Part shown: piece after piece, positions 15,326 to 24,377 of the stretch
Numbering within the stretch: position 1 is the stretch's first letter
How the letters are laid out: every line of letters starts with the position of its first letter
Assembly (NCBI GenBank): GCA_030837785.1
Contig: JAUQYA010000023.1
Location: 124,001-188,000, forward strand
Reading direction: 5' to 3'
DNA length: 64,000 nucleotides
Source: Albidovulum sp.
Lineage (GTDB): Bacteria > Pseudomonadota > Alphaproteobacteria > Rhodobacterales > Rhodobacteraceae
The notes under the pieces: model-generated
What the model was told of the DNA's origin: nothing
Seen by the model: only the letters and a program-made list of their open reading frames with translations
Databases searched by the model: none
Position numbers and translations under genes: made by a program

Positions 15326-17191
15326 TCAGCCGCCGGGGTTGAAGAAGTCGTAGACGGTCTGCGCCATCGTCTCGGAAATGCCGTCCACGGCCTTCAGATC
15401 GTCAAGCCCGGCGCGGGAGACGGCCTTGGCGGAACCGAAGTGGGCCAGCAGCGCCCGCTTGCGCGCCGCGCCGATCCCGGGCACCTCGTCGAGCGGGGTG
15501 GCGCCGATGGACTTCGCGCGCTTCGCCCGGTGGGCGCCGATCGCCCAGCGGTGTGCCTCGTCGCGCAGGCGCTGGACGAAGTAGAGGACGGGCGCATTGT
15601 GCTGGAGCGCGAAGGGCGGCTTGCCGGGGCGGTGGAATTCCTCCTTGCCCGCGTCCCGGTCGATCCCCTTGGCGACGCCAATCACCGGAATGTCCTCGAC
15701 CCCCGCGTCCTCGAGGATGCCGTGGACGGCCGAAACCTGGCCCGCGCCGCCGTCGATGAGAAGAAGGTCGGGCCAGGCTTCGCTTTCGCGGTCGGGGTCT
15801 TCCTTCAGAAGGCGTTGGAAGCGGCGGGTCAGCACCTCTTTCATCATGCCGAAATCGTCGCCGGGCGTGAGGTCGGCGCCGCGGATGTTGAACTTGCGGT
15901 ACTGGCCCCTTTCGAAGCCGTCCGGCCCGGCGACGATCATCCCGCCGACGGCATGCGTGCCCATGATGTGCGAGTTGTCGTAGACCTCGATCCGGCGCGG
16001 CGGCGCGTCGAGGTCGAAGGCTTCCGCCAACCCTTCCAGCAGCTTCGATTGCGCCGCGCTCTCGCTCATCTTCCGGGCGAGGCTTTCGCGGGCGTTGCGG
16101 GCGGCGTTCTCGACCAGCTCCGCCTTCTCGCCCCGCTGCGGGACGGCGATCTCCACCTTGCGGCCGGCCCGGTCGGACAGAAGCTCGGTCATCAGGTCGG
16201 CATCCTCGATCGGATGGCTGAGAAGGATCAGCCGCGGCGGCTCCTTGTCGGCGTAGAACTGGCCGAGGAACGCTTCCAGCACCTCCGCTTCCTCGGCGCC
16301 TGATCCGGTCCTGGGGTAGAAGTCGCGGTTGCCCCAGCTCTGGTTGGCGCGGATGAAGAAGACCTGCACGCAGGCCTGCCCGCCCTCCATGTGCAGCGCC
16401 ACCACATCGGCCTCGGCCACGCCGCGGGGGTTGATCCCCTGTGCCGACTGCACCTGGGTCAGGGCGCGGATCCGGTCCCTGAGTGCCGCGGCACGCTCGA
16501 ACTCCATCGCGTCGGAGGCAGCGGCCATCTCCTCGGCCAGTTTCGCCTGCACCTGCGTCGTCTTGCCCCGCAGGAAGCGTTCCGCGTCCGACACGAGCGC
16601 GCGATAGCCGGGCTCGTCGATGTAGCCGACGCAGGGGGCGGAGCAGCGCTTGATCTGGTAGAGAAGGCAGGGCCGGGTGCGGCTGGCGAACATCGCATCC
16701 GAGCAGTTGCGAAGAAGGAACACCTTCTGCAACTGGTTCAGCGTGCGGTTCACCGCCCCGGCGCTGGCGAAGGGGCCGTAATAGTCGCCCTTTTCCTTCT
16801 TCGCGCCCCGGTGCTTCGTGATCTGCGGGAAGGGGTGGTTCTTGGCCACGAGGATGTTGGGGAAGGACTTGTCGTCGCGCAGGAGCACGTTGAAGTAGGG
16901 CTTGAGCTGCTTGATCAGGTTCTGTTCCAGAAGCAGCGCCTCGGTCTCCGTCCGGGTCGTCAGGAACATCATCGCGTGCGTCGCGTGGATCATCCGGGCG
17001 ATCCGCGCCGAATGGCCCGCCGGGCGGGCGTAGTTCGACACCCGCGCCTTGAGATTGCGCGCCTTGCCGACATAGAGCACCCGGCCCTCGGCATCGAGCA
17101 TCCGGTAGACGCCCGGCTGCGCGGTCAGCGCCTTCAGGTAGGACTGGATCACGCTGTGCCCCGAAAGCTTCCCTGACGTCACCTCGGCCAT
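15326..17191 (-). CDS. uvrC: Excinuclease ABC subunit C
   Basis: Dual-incision nuclease of nucleotide excision repair, acting with UvrA and UvrB. The 621-residue protein has the GIY-YIG domain at about residues 25-60 (PGVYRMLDAEGRVLYVGKAR), a Cys cluster (CLLYQIKRCSAPC, about 180-192), the UVR domain near 215-250 (AMEFERAAALRDRI) and a C-terminal RNase-H-like plus helix-hairpin-helix part (YDNSHIMGTHAVGGM; LDEVPGIGAARKRALL). Start ATG 17191 (MAEVTSGKL) is preferred to the longer open frame. An AT-richer leader of about 300 bases precedes it, with a DnaA-box-like nonamer. Confidence 0.95.
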   Translation of the reverse strand: MAEVTSGKLSGHSVIQSYLKALTAQPGVYRMLDAEGRVLYVGKARNLKARVSNYARPAGHSARIARMIHATHAMMFLTTRTETEALLLEQNLIKQLKPYFNVLLRDDKSFPNILVAKNHPFPQITKHRGAKKEKGDYYGPFASAGAVNRTLNQLQKVFLLRNCSDAMFASRTRPCLLYQIKRCSAPCVGYIDEPGYRALVSDAERFLRGKTTQVQAKLAEEMAAASDAMEFERAAALRDRIRALTQVQSAQGINPRGVAEADVVALHMEGGQACVQVFFIRANQSWGNRDFYPRTGSGAEEAEVLEAFLGQFYADKEPPRLILLSHPIEDADLMTELLSDRAGRKVEIAVPQRGEKAELVENAARNARESLARKMSESAAQSKLLEGLAEAFDLDAPPRRIEVYDNSHIMGTHAVGGMIVAGPDGFERGQYRKFNIRGADLTPGDDFGMMKEVLTRRFQRLLKEDPDRESEAWPDLLLIDGGAGQVSAVHGILEDAGVEDIPVIGVAKGIDRDAGKEEFHRPGKPPFALQHNAPVLYFVQRLRDEAHRWAIGAHRAKRAKSIGATPLDEVPGIGAARKRALLAHFGSAKAVSRAGLDDLKAVDGISETMAQTVYDFFNPGG

Positions 17192-17293
17192 CTCAACGCG
17201 CCCCCTCGGACCGGCCCCTGTGGCGGCCGGCGATTCCTGCCCCGGCTGCAATCATACCGGCCCGGGCGCAAGCGGAAACCTGTCCACGGAATA

Positions 17294-17302
17294 TGTGGAT
17301 AA
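17294..17302 (-). promoter_or_regulatory. DnaA-box-like nonamer
   Basis: TTATCCACA on the minus strand equals the bacterial DnaA-box consensus. It is a single copy, so a role in uvrC regulation is more plausible than an origin. Chance occurrence in an AT-rich stretch is possible. Confidence 0.4.
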
Positions 17303-17364
17303 CTCTGTCGAAAACACTCCGGCGTTCCGAAATTCTCCTTGTTTTCGGCTGGCTTCACCGGATC

Positions 17365-17379
17365 GCCCAAATTTTGGGC
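17365..17379. promoter_or_regulatory. Operator-like dyad GCCCAAA-T-TTTGGGC
   Basis: Perfect 7-base arms around one central base, in the leader of uvrC. No T-tract follows on either strand, so a protein-binding site is more likely than a terminator. Binding protein unknown. Confidence 0.4.
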
Positions 17380-17505
17380 AGATCGGCAAGGCATTGAAAT
17401 CATGCAATACTTTTTGTGATTGCAGGCAAACATCTGATACCATTGGGAGAATCATCACGGATTCGTCACAGCCGCGTTACAGGTGGACAAGTCAAGTCCG
17501 GACGG

Positions 17506-18306
17506 TCATTGCGGCCGGATTTTTGGCTCGTCCACACCCAGAATATCGGCTGTCTTCCAGCCAAGGTGCTGGCCCCCGTCGACGCAGATCAACTGTCCGG
17601 TGACCGACCGCGCGTCGAGAAGATAGCCAAGGGCGGCGCAGATGTCCTCGGGCTCGGCCCCGCGTTCGAGGATCGACCCCGCGCGCTGGTTCAGGAACTG
17701 CTCCTCGCTCTGGCGCGCACCCCGAAGCGTCGTTCCCGGGCCGATCGCATTGACGCGGAGGGCGGGGGCAAGGGCGCGGGCCGCAGTCTGGGTAAAGGCC
17801 CAGAGACCCATCTTGGCCAGGGTGTAGGACATGAACTCGGGCGTGAGCTTCAGCACCCGCTGGTCGAGCATGTTGACGACGAGCGCCTGCGACAGTGCCG
17901 AGCCGTCGGCCTGCCGGAGGGCCGGCGGCGCCTGGGCGGCGAAGTCCTGGGTCAGCGCGACCGGGGCGCGGAGGTTCGATTCGATGTGCCGGTCCCAGCT
18001 TTCGCGGGTGCCGGTACGGATCGTGTCGTATTCGAAGATCGAGGCGTTGTTCACCAGAAGGTCGAGCGGGCCGCCGAGCGCCTTTGCCGCGCGCGCGACA
18101 AGGGTGCGGGTCTCGCCCTCGATCAGGAGGTCGGCGCGCAGCGTCTCGGCCCTGACGCCGAGCGCGCGGGCCTCGGCCGCGGTTTCCTCGGCCGCTTCGG
18201 CGGAACTGGCGTAGTGGACGGCCACATCAATGCCGCGACCGGCAAGGTGAAGCGCCATCGCGCGACCGAGCCGCCGCGCCGCGCCGGTGACAAGCGCGCG
18301 TTGCAT
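17506..18306 (-). CDS. SDR family oxidoreductase
   Basis: A 266-residue short-chain dehydrogenase/reductase. It has the NAD(P)-binding ALVTGAARRLGRAMALHLA at the N-terminus, the LVNNASIFEYD motif and a late VTGQLICVDGGQHL segment. The catalytic region reads YTLAKMGL, giving the Tyr-X3-Lys pair (SYTLAK). The TGAARRLGR opening and NNAS rather than NNAG resemble pteridine/dihydromonapterin-reductase-like members, so a folate or pterin role is possible but not proven. ATG 18306 touches the stop of the zinc-ribbon gene (TGATG); a GTG sits one codon before. Confidence 0.88.
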   Translation of the reverse strand: MQRALVTGAARRLGRAMALHLAGRGIDVAVHYASSAEAAEETAAEARALGVRAETLRADLLIEGETRTLVARAAKALGGPLDLLVNNASIFEYDTIRTGTRESWDRHIESNLRAPVALTQDFAAQAPPALRQADGSALSQALVVNMLDQRVLKLTPEFMSYTLAKMGLWAFTQTAARALAPALRVNAIGPGTTLRGARQSEEQFLNQRAGSILERGAEPEDICAALGYLLDARSVTGQLICVDGGQHLGWKTADILGVDEPKIRPQ

Positions 18307-18488
18307 CACGCCTTCCCTCCGCAGGGGCAGGGGCCGCTGCCGACACGCGGCCGGCCGCAGGCGGGACAGCGCCCCGACCCGAGGCGCCCCGATCCGGGTC
18401 GGCGGGATCCGCGCCAGGGGAACCGCAGACCCCCGACGACGCCAACCGCCATGAGGAAGACGAGGAAGATGGTAATGACCTTGATCAT
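18306..18488 (-). CDS. Short membrane-anchored zinc-ribbon-like protein
   Basis: A 60-residue protein with one N-terminal membrane helix (IKVITIFLVFLMAVGVVGGL) and a basic Gly/Arg/Ser linker. The C-terminal CPACGRPRVGSGPCPCGG has four Cys spaced like a rubredoxin-type zinc knuckle. It is tightly wedged between the S49 peptidase gene (one base between stop and start) and the SDR gene (one-base overlap), which strongly supports that it is real. Function unknown; a Zn-binding membrane accessory of the neighbouring protease is one possibility. Confidence 0.75.
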   Translation of the reverse strand: MIKVITIFLVFLMAVGVVGGLRFPWRGSRRPGSGRLGSGRCPACGRPRVGSGPCPCGGKA

Positions 18489-18489
18489 G

Positions 18490-19290
18490 TCAGAGCCCGT
18501 ATTGCGCCCAGAGCGCGCGTTCCTCGATCTGGTCGATCGCCTCGCCCAGAATCCGGCTGCCGAAACGCTGGAAGAGCGATTTCCGCATGCCATAGGGCAC
18601 GAGCCGCACCCCGTCGCCGTAAAGCGCCTTCAGCTTCGGCACCATGTGGGCGAGCCCGTCGGCCAGCCCCTGCGCCACCGCGGCTTCGCCCACCCAGACA
18701 TCGCCGGTGAACAGATCGCCCTCGGCAAGCCTGCCGCCACGCCGCGCCCGCACCTGTGCCTTGAACGCCGCGTGCACGGGTTCGAGAATGCCGACCAGCC
18801 GCGCGACATCCTCGGGCTTCTCGGGCCGGAACGGGTCGAGAAAGCTCTTCGACGCCCCGGCGGTGTGGACGCGCCGTTCGATCCCGTGGCGGGCAAGGAG
18901 ATCGGGAAAGCCGAAGCCCGCCGAAATCACGCCGATGGAGCCGACGACCGAACTGGCGTCGAGCCAGATGTCGTCCGCCGCGCTGGCCAGCCAATAGCCG
19001 CCCGAGGCCGCCACATCCTCGACGAAGGCATGGACGGGCAGTTTCTTCTCGTCGGCGAGACGGCGGATGCGCGCGGCGATCAGCGCCGACTGCACCGGCG
19101 AGCCGCCGGGGGAATTCACCGCCAGCGCCACGGCGGCGGGTCGGCCCTTGCGGAATGCCTTCTCGATCACCGGGGCGAGGGCGGCGTCGCTCAACCCTCC
19201 GCCCATGCGGCCGCCCGAGACGATCATGCCCTGCAGCCGCAGGACCGCGACGCGCGGTGGCAACTTGATGAAGGGGATATGCCATGCCAT
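18490..19290 (-). CDS. S49 family peptidase (SppA-like)
   Basis: A 266-residue Ser/Lys-dyad protease of the SppA/SohB family, thought to degrade signal peptides or membrane proteins. It has ALAVNSPGGSPVQSA, the nucleophile serine in DVAASGGYWLAS (about residue 98) and a conserved Lys in TAGASKSFLDPF (about residue 148) that could be the general base. There is no obvious N-terminal membrane helix, so it may be a short soluble form. It leads a tight three-gene run with the zinc-ribbon and SDR genes and diverges from the LysR gene. Confidence 0.9.
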   Translation of the reverse strand: MAWHIPFIKLPPRVAVLRLQGMIVSGGRMGGGLSDAALAPVIEKAFRKGRPAAVALAVNSPGGSPVQSALIAARIRRLADEKKLPVHAFVEDVAASGGYWLASAADDIWLDASSVVGSIGVISAGFGFPDLLARHGIERRVHTAGASKSFLDPFRPEKPEDVARLVGILEPVHAAFKAQVRARRGGRLAEGDLFTGDVWVGEAAVAQGLADGLAHMVPKLKALYGDGVRLVPYGMRKSLFQRFGSRILGEAIDQIEERALWAQYGL

Positions 19291-19371
19291 GCGACCTGAT
19301 GTAGTCCCGGCGCGCGGGCGCGGCAATAGCCGGGCCTTTCGCCGCGCCGTCACGCCGGATAGGGTGCCGCC

Positions 19372-20250
19372 ATGATCGACAAGCTGGAAATGTTCATCGC
19401 GCTTGCCAACGAGCGTCACTTCGGCCGCGCGGCCGAGGCGATGCGGGTGACCCAGCCGACGCTGTCCTCGGCGATCCGCCAGCTCGAGGAGCAGCTCGGC
19501 GTCCAGCTCGTCTTCCGCGGGTCGCGCTTTCAGGGGCTGACCCCCGAGGGCCAGCGCACCTTCGACTGGGCCGTCCGCATCGTCGGCGATGCCCGGACCC
19601 TGCGCGAGGAAATGCGGGCGCGGCGCCACGGCCTGTCGGGCAACCTGAGGATCGGCGTGATCCCGACCGCGCTGCCGATGATCGCCTGGCTGACCGTGCC
19701 GTTCCTCGCCTCCAACCCGAATGTCGATCTGACGCTTCTGTCGCGCACCTCGGTCGAGATCCTCGACGGAATCGAGCGGCTGGAACTTGATGCCGGGGTC
19801 ACCTACCTCGACAACGAGCCGCTGGGCCGGGTGGCGCAGGTGCCGCTTTTCCGCGAACGCTACCGGCTGCTTGTCGCCGGGACGTCGGAACTGGCGGAGC
19901 GCGAGACGATCACCTGGGCCGAGGTCGCGGGGCTGCCGCTCTGCCTTCTGACAGGCGACATGCAGAACCGGCGCATCGTCAACCGCCACCTCGTCGAGGC
20001 GGGTGCGACCGTGCGCGCGCGGGTCGAGGCGAATTCGTCGATCGCGCTCATCGCGCATGTGGAAACCGGCCAGTGGGTCGCCATCGTGGCCGAGATGCTG
20101 GCCGACATGCACGGGGCCGGGCTCAAGGCAATTCCGATCGTCGCGCCGGACGCGAGCCACCTCGTCGGGCTGATCGCCGCGCTCAGGGAGCCGCACCGGC
20201 CGGCGCTGAACGCGCTGCTCGACCAGGCGCGCAAGGTGGCGAAGGTGTGA
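19372..20250 (+). CDS. LysR family transcriptional regulator
   Basis: A 292-residue regulator. The N-terminal winged helix-turn-helix (MIDKLEMFIALANERHFGRAAEAMRVTQPTLSSAIRQLEE, residues 1-40) is textbook LysR, followed by an effector-binding domain from about residue 90 (GNLRIGVIPTALPMIAWL). Target genes are not clear: it diverges from the S49 peptidase gene with 81 bases between and converges on zapE. The effector cannot be inferred. Confidence 0.93.
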   Translation: MIDKLEMFIALANERHFGRAAEAMRVTQPTLSSAIRQLEEQLGVQLVFRGSRFQGLTPEGQRTFDWAVRIVGDARTLREEMRARRHGLSGNLRIGVIPTALPMIAWLTVPFLASNPNVDLTLLSRTSVEILDGIERLELDAGVTYLDNEPLGRVAQVPLFRERYRLLVAGTSELAERETITWAEVAGLPLCLLTGDMQNRRIVNRHLVEAGATVRARVEANSSIALIAHVETGQWVAIVAEMLADMHGAGLKAIPIVAPDASHLVGLIAALREPHRPALNALLDQARKVAKV

Positions 20251-20256
20251 CCGGAC

Positions 20257-21357
20257 TCAGGGCCCGGTGCCCGGGTCCGCGCCCCAGCCGGCGCCCTGCA
20301 TCTCCCTCAGCCGGCTCGCGGTGCGCTCGAACTCGAAGGCGCCCTCGCCCTCGATGTAAAGCCGCTCGGGCTCGTCGGCGGCCGAACAGATCAGCCGCAC
20401 CTTCGCCTCGTAGAGCGCATCGACAAGGGTGACGAAGCGTTTCGCCTCGTTGTAATTCTCGGCCGAGAGATGCGGGATGTCCTCGACGATCAGCACCCGC
20501 AGGGCCCCGGCGATGGCGAGGTAGTCCGCGGGGCCGAGCGGGCGGCCGCAAAGCTCCCAGAACGACGCGCGGGCAACGCCTGCGTGGTAATCGGGAAGCA
20601 CCACCTCGCGCCCCTTCACCGACAGGCGCAGCCGCGCGTCCGCCCCGCCGCCGGTCAGTTCGAGCCAGATCCGCGAAATCGCGTCGCGTGCGACCTGGCC
20701 TGCGGGCGTGAACCAGACCTGCGCCCCCTGAAGCCGGTGCTGGCGATAATCGGTCTCGCTTTCCAGCTCGCGGACCGCCATGCGGTGCTTCAGGAGCTGG
20801 ATGAACGGCAGGAAGAGCGGGCGGTTGAGCCCGTCCCTGTAAAGGTCGTCGGGCGCGCGGTTCGAGGTGGTGACGACGGTCACGCCAAGGTCGAAGAGCA
20901 TCTGGAAGAGGCGGCCCACGATCATCGCATCGGCGATGTCGGTGATCTGCATCTCGTCGAAGCTGAGAAGCCTCAGCCGGCTGGCGATCTCCTCGGCCAC
21001 CGGGCGGATCGCGTCGTCGACGCCGGTCTTGCGGGCGGCATGAAGGGCGGCCTGCACTTCCTGCATGAAGGCGTGGAAATGCACGCGCCGCTTGGCCTCT
21101 ATGGCGACGGTGCCGTGGAAGAGGTCCATCAGCATCGACTTGCCGCGCCCGACCCCACCCCAGAGGTAGAGGCCGCGGACCGGGTCGGGCGCGCGGGCGA
21201 AAAGCCCGGCCAGAACCCCGCGCCGGCGCCCGTTCGCCTCCTCGAGGCCGCGGCGGATGCGCTCAAGCTCGGGCAGGACGGCGCGCTGCGCGGCGTCCTG
21301 GCGAAGCGCGCCCTCGTGCGCCATCCGGTCGTAGATTTCTGTCAGGGTCTCGGCCAT
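20257..21357 (-). CDS. zapE: Cell division protein ZapE / AFG1-type ATPase
   Basis: A 366-residue P-loop ATPase of the AFG1/ZapE family, which in E. coli associates with the FtsZ ring and in mitochondria handles membrane-protein quality control. Walker A is GGVGRGKSMLMD (about residues 68-79). LLSFDEMQITDIADAMI gives Walker B, and VTTSNRAPDDLY is the sensor region. Start ATG 21357 (MAETLTEIYDRM). It ends seven bases from the convergent LysR gene. Confidence 0.93.
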   Translation of the reverse strand: MAETLTEIYDRMAHEGALRQDAAQRAVLPELERIRRGLEEANGRRRGVLAGLFARAPDPVRGLYLWGGVGRGKSMLMDLFHGTVAIEAKRRVHFHAFMQEVQAALHAARKTGVDDAIRPVAEEIASRLRLLSFDEMQITDIADAMIVGRLFQMLFDLGVTVVTTSNRAPDDLYRDGLNRPLFLPFIQLLKHRMAVRELESETDYRQHRLQGAQVWFTPAGQVARDAISRIWLELTGGGADARLRLSVKGREVVLPDYHAGVARASFWELCGRPLGPADYLAIAGALRVLIVEDIPHLSAENYNEAKRFVTLVDALYEAKVRLICSAADEPERLYIEGEGAFEFERTASRLREMQGAGWGADPGTGP

Positions 21358-21511
21358 GCCCGTTCGATAGCGTGGCGGCGGCGGAAGGGAAAGCCGGTCG
21401 CTGACGCCGGGGCGCAAGCGACCGGCACCTTGATTGTCCCGATCACAATTCTCGATTTGACGGGGCGGGCGGCGCGGCGCAGTGTCGCCCGGCTTCAACC
21501 GGAGACCGATG

Positions 21512-22753
21512 ATGACCGCCCGCGCGCCCCTCTTCACCCCCGTGCTGATCGGCGGGTGCATCATCATCATGCTCGGCTTTGCGGTCCGGGCGAGCTTCGG
21601 CGTGTTCCAGATACCGATCGCCGCCCAGTTCGGCTGGCCCCGGGCGGAGTTCTCGCTTGCCATCGCGATCCAGAACCTGGCCTGGGGTATCGGCCAGCCG
21701 CTGTTCGGCGCGCTGGCCGAGAAGTTCGGCGACCGGCGGGCGATCGTGGCGGGGGCGCTGTTCTACGCCGGCGGGCTGGTGCTGTCGGCCTTCGCGGTGA
21801 CGCCCGGCCAGATGCAGCTTCTGGAAATTCTCGTGGGCTTCGGCATCGCCGGCACCGGTTTCGGCGTGATCCTCGCCGTCGTCGGCCGCGCGGCGAGTGC
21901 GGAGAACCGTTCGATCGCGCTTGGAATCGCGACCGCGGCGGGGTCGGCGGGCCAGGTGTTCGGCGCGCCGGTGGCGGAAATCCTGCTCGGTCATTTCGAC
22001 TGGCCGGCGGTCTTCATGATCTTCGCCGCGGTGATCCTGCTCAGCCTCTTCGCGCTTCCGATGATGCGGGCGCCGGAACGGGCGAGCCGGGCGGAGCTGG
22101 AGGAATCGATGGGCGAGGTGCTGCTCCGCGCCTTCCGCGATCCGTCCTTCCTGCTGATCTTTCTCGGCTTCTTCTCCTGTGGCTACCAGCTCGCCTTCAT
22201 CACCGCGCATTTCCCGGCGATGGTGACGGAAATGTGCGGCGCCATCGCGCCGAACGGGATGCTCTCGGGGATCGGCATCACCACCACTTCGGCCCTCGGA
22301 GCGATCGCGATCTCGGTGATCGGGCTGGCCAACATCGCCGGTACCATCACCGCGGGCTGGCTCGGCAAGCGCTATACGAAGAAGTACCTGCTGGCGGGCG
22401 TCTACCTGGCGCGGACGGTCGTTTCCGGCGTCTTCATCCTCATGCCGATCACGCCGGCTTCGGTCCTGATCTTCGCGCTGCTGATGGGGGCGCTGTGGCT
22501 TGCCACGGTGCCGCTGACGAGCGGGCTGGTCGCGCATATCTACGGGTTGCGCTACATGGGCACGCTCTACGGCATCGTCTTCCTCAGCCACCAGATCGGC
22601 GGCTTCCTCGGCGTCTGGCTGGGCGGGCGGATGTATGACATGTATGGCGACTACACGATGGTCTGGTGGATCGGCGTCGGCGTCGGCGCGTTCTCGGCGC
22701 TGGTGCACCTGCCGATCCGTGAACACCGGGCGGCGGTGGCGCTGCCAGTCTGA
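21512..22753 (+). CDS. MFS transporter
   Basis: A twelve-helix major facilitator of 413 residues. The GALAEKFGDRRAI loop after helix 2 is the MFS signature. The sequence resembles monocarboxylate/oxalate-formate-type antiporters, for example RASFGVFQIPIAAQFGWPRAEFS near the N-terminus, but the substrate is not determinable. ATG 21512 is preferred (GGAGA seven bases upstream); ATG 21509 is equally possible. It is monocistronic, between divergent zapE and the convergent OCD-family gene. Confidence 0.9.
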   Translation: MTARAPLFTPVLIGGCIIIMLGFAVRASFGVFQIPIAAQFGWPRAEFSLAIAIQNLAWGIGQPLFGALAEKFGDRRAIVAGALFYAGGLVLSAFAVTPGQMQLLEILVGFGIAGTGFGVILAVVGRAASAENRSIALGIATAAGSAGQVFGAPVAEILLGHFDWPAVFMIFAAVILLSLFALPMMRAPERASRAELEESMGEVLLRAFRDPSFLLIFLGFFSCGYQLAFITAHFPAMVTEMCGAIAPNGMLSGIGITTTSALGAIAISVIGLANIAGTITAGWLGKRYTKKYLLAGVYLARTVVSGVFILMPITPASVLIFALLMGALWLATVPLTSGLVAHIYGLRYMGTLYGIVFLSHQIGGFLGVWLGGRMYDMYGDYTMVWWIGVGVGAFSALVHLPIREHRAAVALPV

Positions 22754-22779
22754 GACCGCCCGCGCCCCGGGAAAGACGC

Positions 22780-23694
22780 TCAGCCGCCGCGGGCCACGGA
22801 CAGGATGTAGCGCGCCGTCATCAGGTCGAGATGCGCGCCGCCGCCGTTCTTGCAGAGCGTGATCTCGTCCTCCGACCGGCGGACGAAGGCGCCGGAGCCC
22901 AGGTCGTAGTAGTCGGCGACGATGTCGGCCTCGGTCATGGCGCCTTCCGCCAGCGGCGCCATGAACTCGCCGATGTGGTGGATCGTGGTGGCGCGCGAAT
23001 CGCAGAACACCCGGGCACGGCGGAAGCAGTCGCTGTCGGCCTCGCGCATGTCGGGGCGGTAGGCGCCGATCAGGTCGAGGTGCGTGCCGGGGCGGAGCCA
23101 TTCGCCGCGGATGATCGGGGCGGTGGCCATCGTCGCGGTGACGATGATCTCCGCCGTCCCCACCGCCTGCTGAAGATCGTGCGCGGCCGTGGCGCCGGTC
23201 GCTTCGGCAAGCGCGGCGGCGGCCTCAGGGTTGCGGGCCCAGACGGTGAAGCGGGCGCCGGGGAAGCCAGCGGCATAGGCCTCGGCAATCGAATGCGCCA
23301 CCACGCCGGCACCGACGATCAGGATCTCGCGCGCATCCGGCCGGGCGAGGCGGCGGGCGGCGAGCAGGCTGTCGCCGGCGGTCTTCCACTTGGTGACGAG
23401 GGTGAAGTCGACCAGCGCCTCGAGCGCGCCGGTGGTGTCGGACAGAAGGTTCACGACGCCGTCGATCGCGGGGATGCCCCGCCGCGGGTTGTCGGGAAAG
23501 ACCGTGGCCGCCTTCACCGCAAGGCCGAGCCCGTCGATCCAGGCGGAGCGGGTCAGGAGCGTGTCGCCGCGGCGGCGCAGGATCGTGTCGGCCACCTCGG
23601 CGCGCGGCAAGGCGTGGCCCGCGACGATCGCCTCGGTCAGCGCGATCCAGTCGAGCTGCGCCTCGACCTCGGGTCCGACGATCTCGGGTGTCAT
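22780..23694 (-). CDS. Ornithine cyclodeaminase family protein
   Basis: A 304-residue member of the ornithine cyclodeaminase/mu-crystallin family: NAD(P)-dependent enzymes such as ornithine cyclodeaminase, alanine dehydrogenase or ketimine reductase. The nucleotide-binding motif is ILIVGAGVVAHSIAEAYAAG. Further conserved parts are VTKWKTAGDSLLAARRL and HLDLIGAYRPDMREAD. Which amino or imino acid is used is unknown. The stop of the upstream HAD gene overlaps the start (ATGA), so they are coupled. Confidence 0.9.
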   Translation of the reverse strand: MTPEIVGPEVEAQLDWIALTEAIVAGHALPRAEVADTILRRRGDTLLTRSAWIDGLGLAVKAATVFPDNPRRGIPAIDGVVNLLSDTTGALEALVDFTLVTKWKTAGDSLLAARRLARPDAREILIVGAGVVAHSIAEAYAAGFPGARFTVWARNPEAAAALAEATGATAAHDLQQAVGTAEIIVTATMATAPIIRGEWLRPGTHLDLIGAYRPDMREADSDCFRRARVFCDSRATTIHHIGEFMAPLAEGAMTEADIVADYYDLGSGAFVRRSEDEITLCKNGGGAHLDLMTARYILSVARGG

Positions 23695-24314
23695 GCTGCT
23701 TCGTCTCCTGTCAGGATGCCCTCGGCCACCAGCCGCGCGGCGAAACCGGCCGGCCCGTCGAAATGATGCGTGGCCCAGCCGCGCCCCTGCGCCACGCCGA
23801 TGTTCTCGGCCCGGTCGTCGGTGAAGAGAAGCGCCGCCGGCGGCAGTCCGGTCTCGGCCTCGACGACGGCGTAGATCGCCGGATCGGGCTTCGTCAGCTT
23901 CAGCCGCCCCGAGACGAAGGCGCGGTCGAAGTCGGACAGGAACGGATAGTGCGTCGCGGCAAAGGCGAAGGTGTCGTCGCCGAAGTTGGTGAGCGCGAAG
24001 ACCGGCACGCCCTTCGCCTTCAGCGCCCCGAGGAGCCGCACCGAATGCGGGATCACCGGCGCGGCCATCTCGATCCAGTTGTCGTGCCAGAGGCGGATCT
24101 CGGCCTCCCACGCAGGGTAGCGGGCGGCGGTGGCATAGATCGTCTCGCGGAAGGGCGCGCCGCGGTCGACCGCCTCGTTCATGCCGTGCAGGTCGACCTC
24201 GGCAAACATGCGGGCGCGCGCCTCGGGCCCGATGGCACCGTCGTAGAACCGTTCCGGCTGCCATGCGATCAGCACGTTGCCGATGTCGAAGACAATCGCC
24301 TCGGGTCGCGTCAT
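23691..24314 (-). CDS. HAD superfamily hydrolase
   Basis: A 207-residue haloacid-dehalogenase-type hydrolase, probably a phosphatase of the YihX-like group. Motif I is VFDIGNVLI, with the nucleophile Asp and Gly-Asn instead of the second Asp. Motif II is ALTNF, motif III is the Lys in KLTKPDPAIY, and motif IV is LFTDDRAEN. I chose ATG 24314, which has AGAGGTGACC upstream, over the longer frame. It is coupled to the OCD-family gene by a four-base overlap. Substrate unknown. Confidence 0.9.
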   Translation of the reverse strand: MTRPEAIVFDIGNVLIAWQPERFYDGAIGPEARARMFAEVDLHGMNEAVDRGAPFRETIYATAARYPAWEAEIRLWHDNWIEMAAPVIPHSVRLLGALKAKGVPVFALTNFGDDTFAFAATHYPFLSDFDRAFVSGRLKLTKPDPAIYAVVEAETGLPPAALLFTDDRAENIGVAQGRGWATHHFDGPAGFAARLVAEGILTGDEAA

Positions 24315-24377
24315 TCCGGTCACCTCTGTTCGCCCGGACGCCAACCTAGCGGCGCCGGCGGGAAAGGGAACCCCGGA

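Larger units (their letters stand above)
17192..17505. other. AT-richer intergenic region upstream of uvrC
   Basis: 314 bases without a gene between uvrC and the SDR gene, much less GC-rich than the surroundings from about 17280 to 17470. It holds a perfect DnaA-box nonamer on the minus strand (17294-17302), a 15-base dyad (17365-17379) and a TCCAC-N7-GTGGA inverted repeat (about 17283-17299). It must carry the uvrC promoter, but I cannot place -35/-10 boxes with confidence. Confidence 0.6.

Noticed and set aside
17294..17302. DnaA box as a sign of the replication origin
   Set aside because: Only one perfect nonamer is present, and no dnaA, dnaN, parAB, hemE or other origin-linked gene is nearby.
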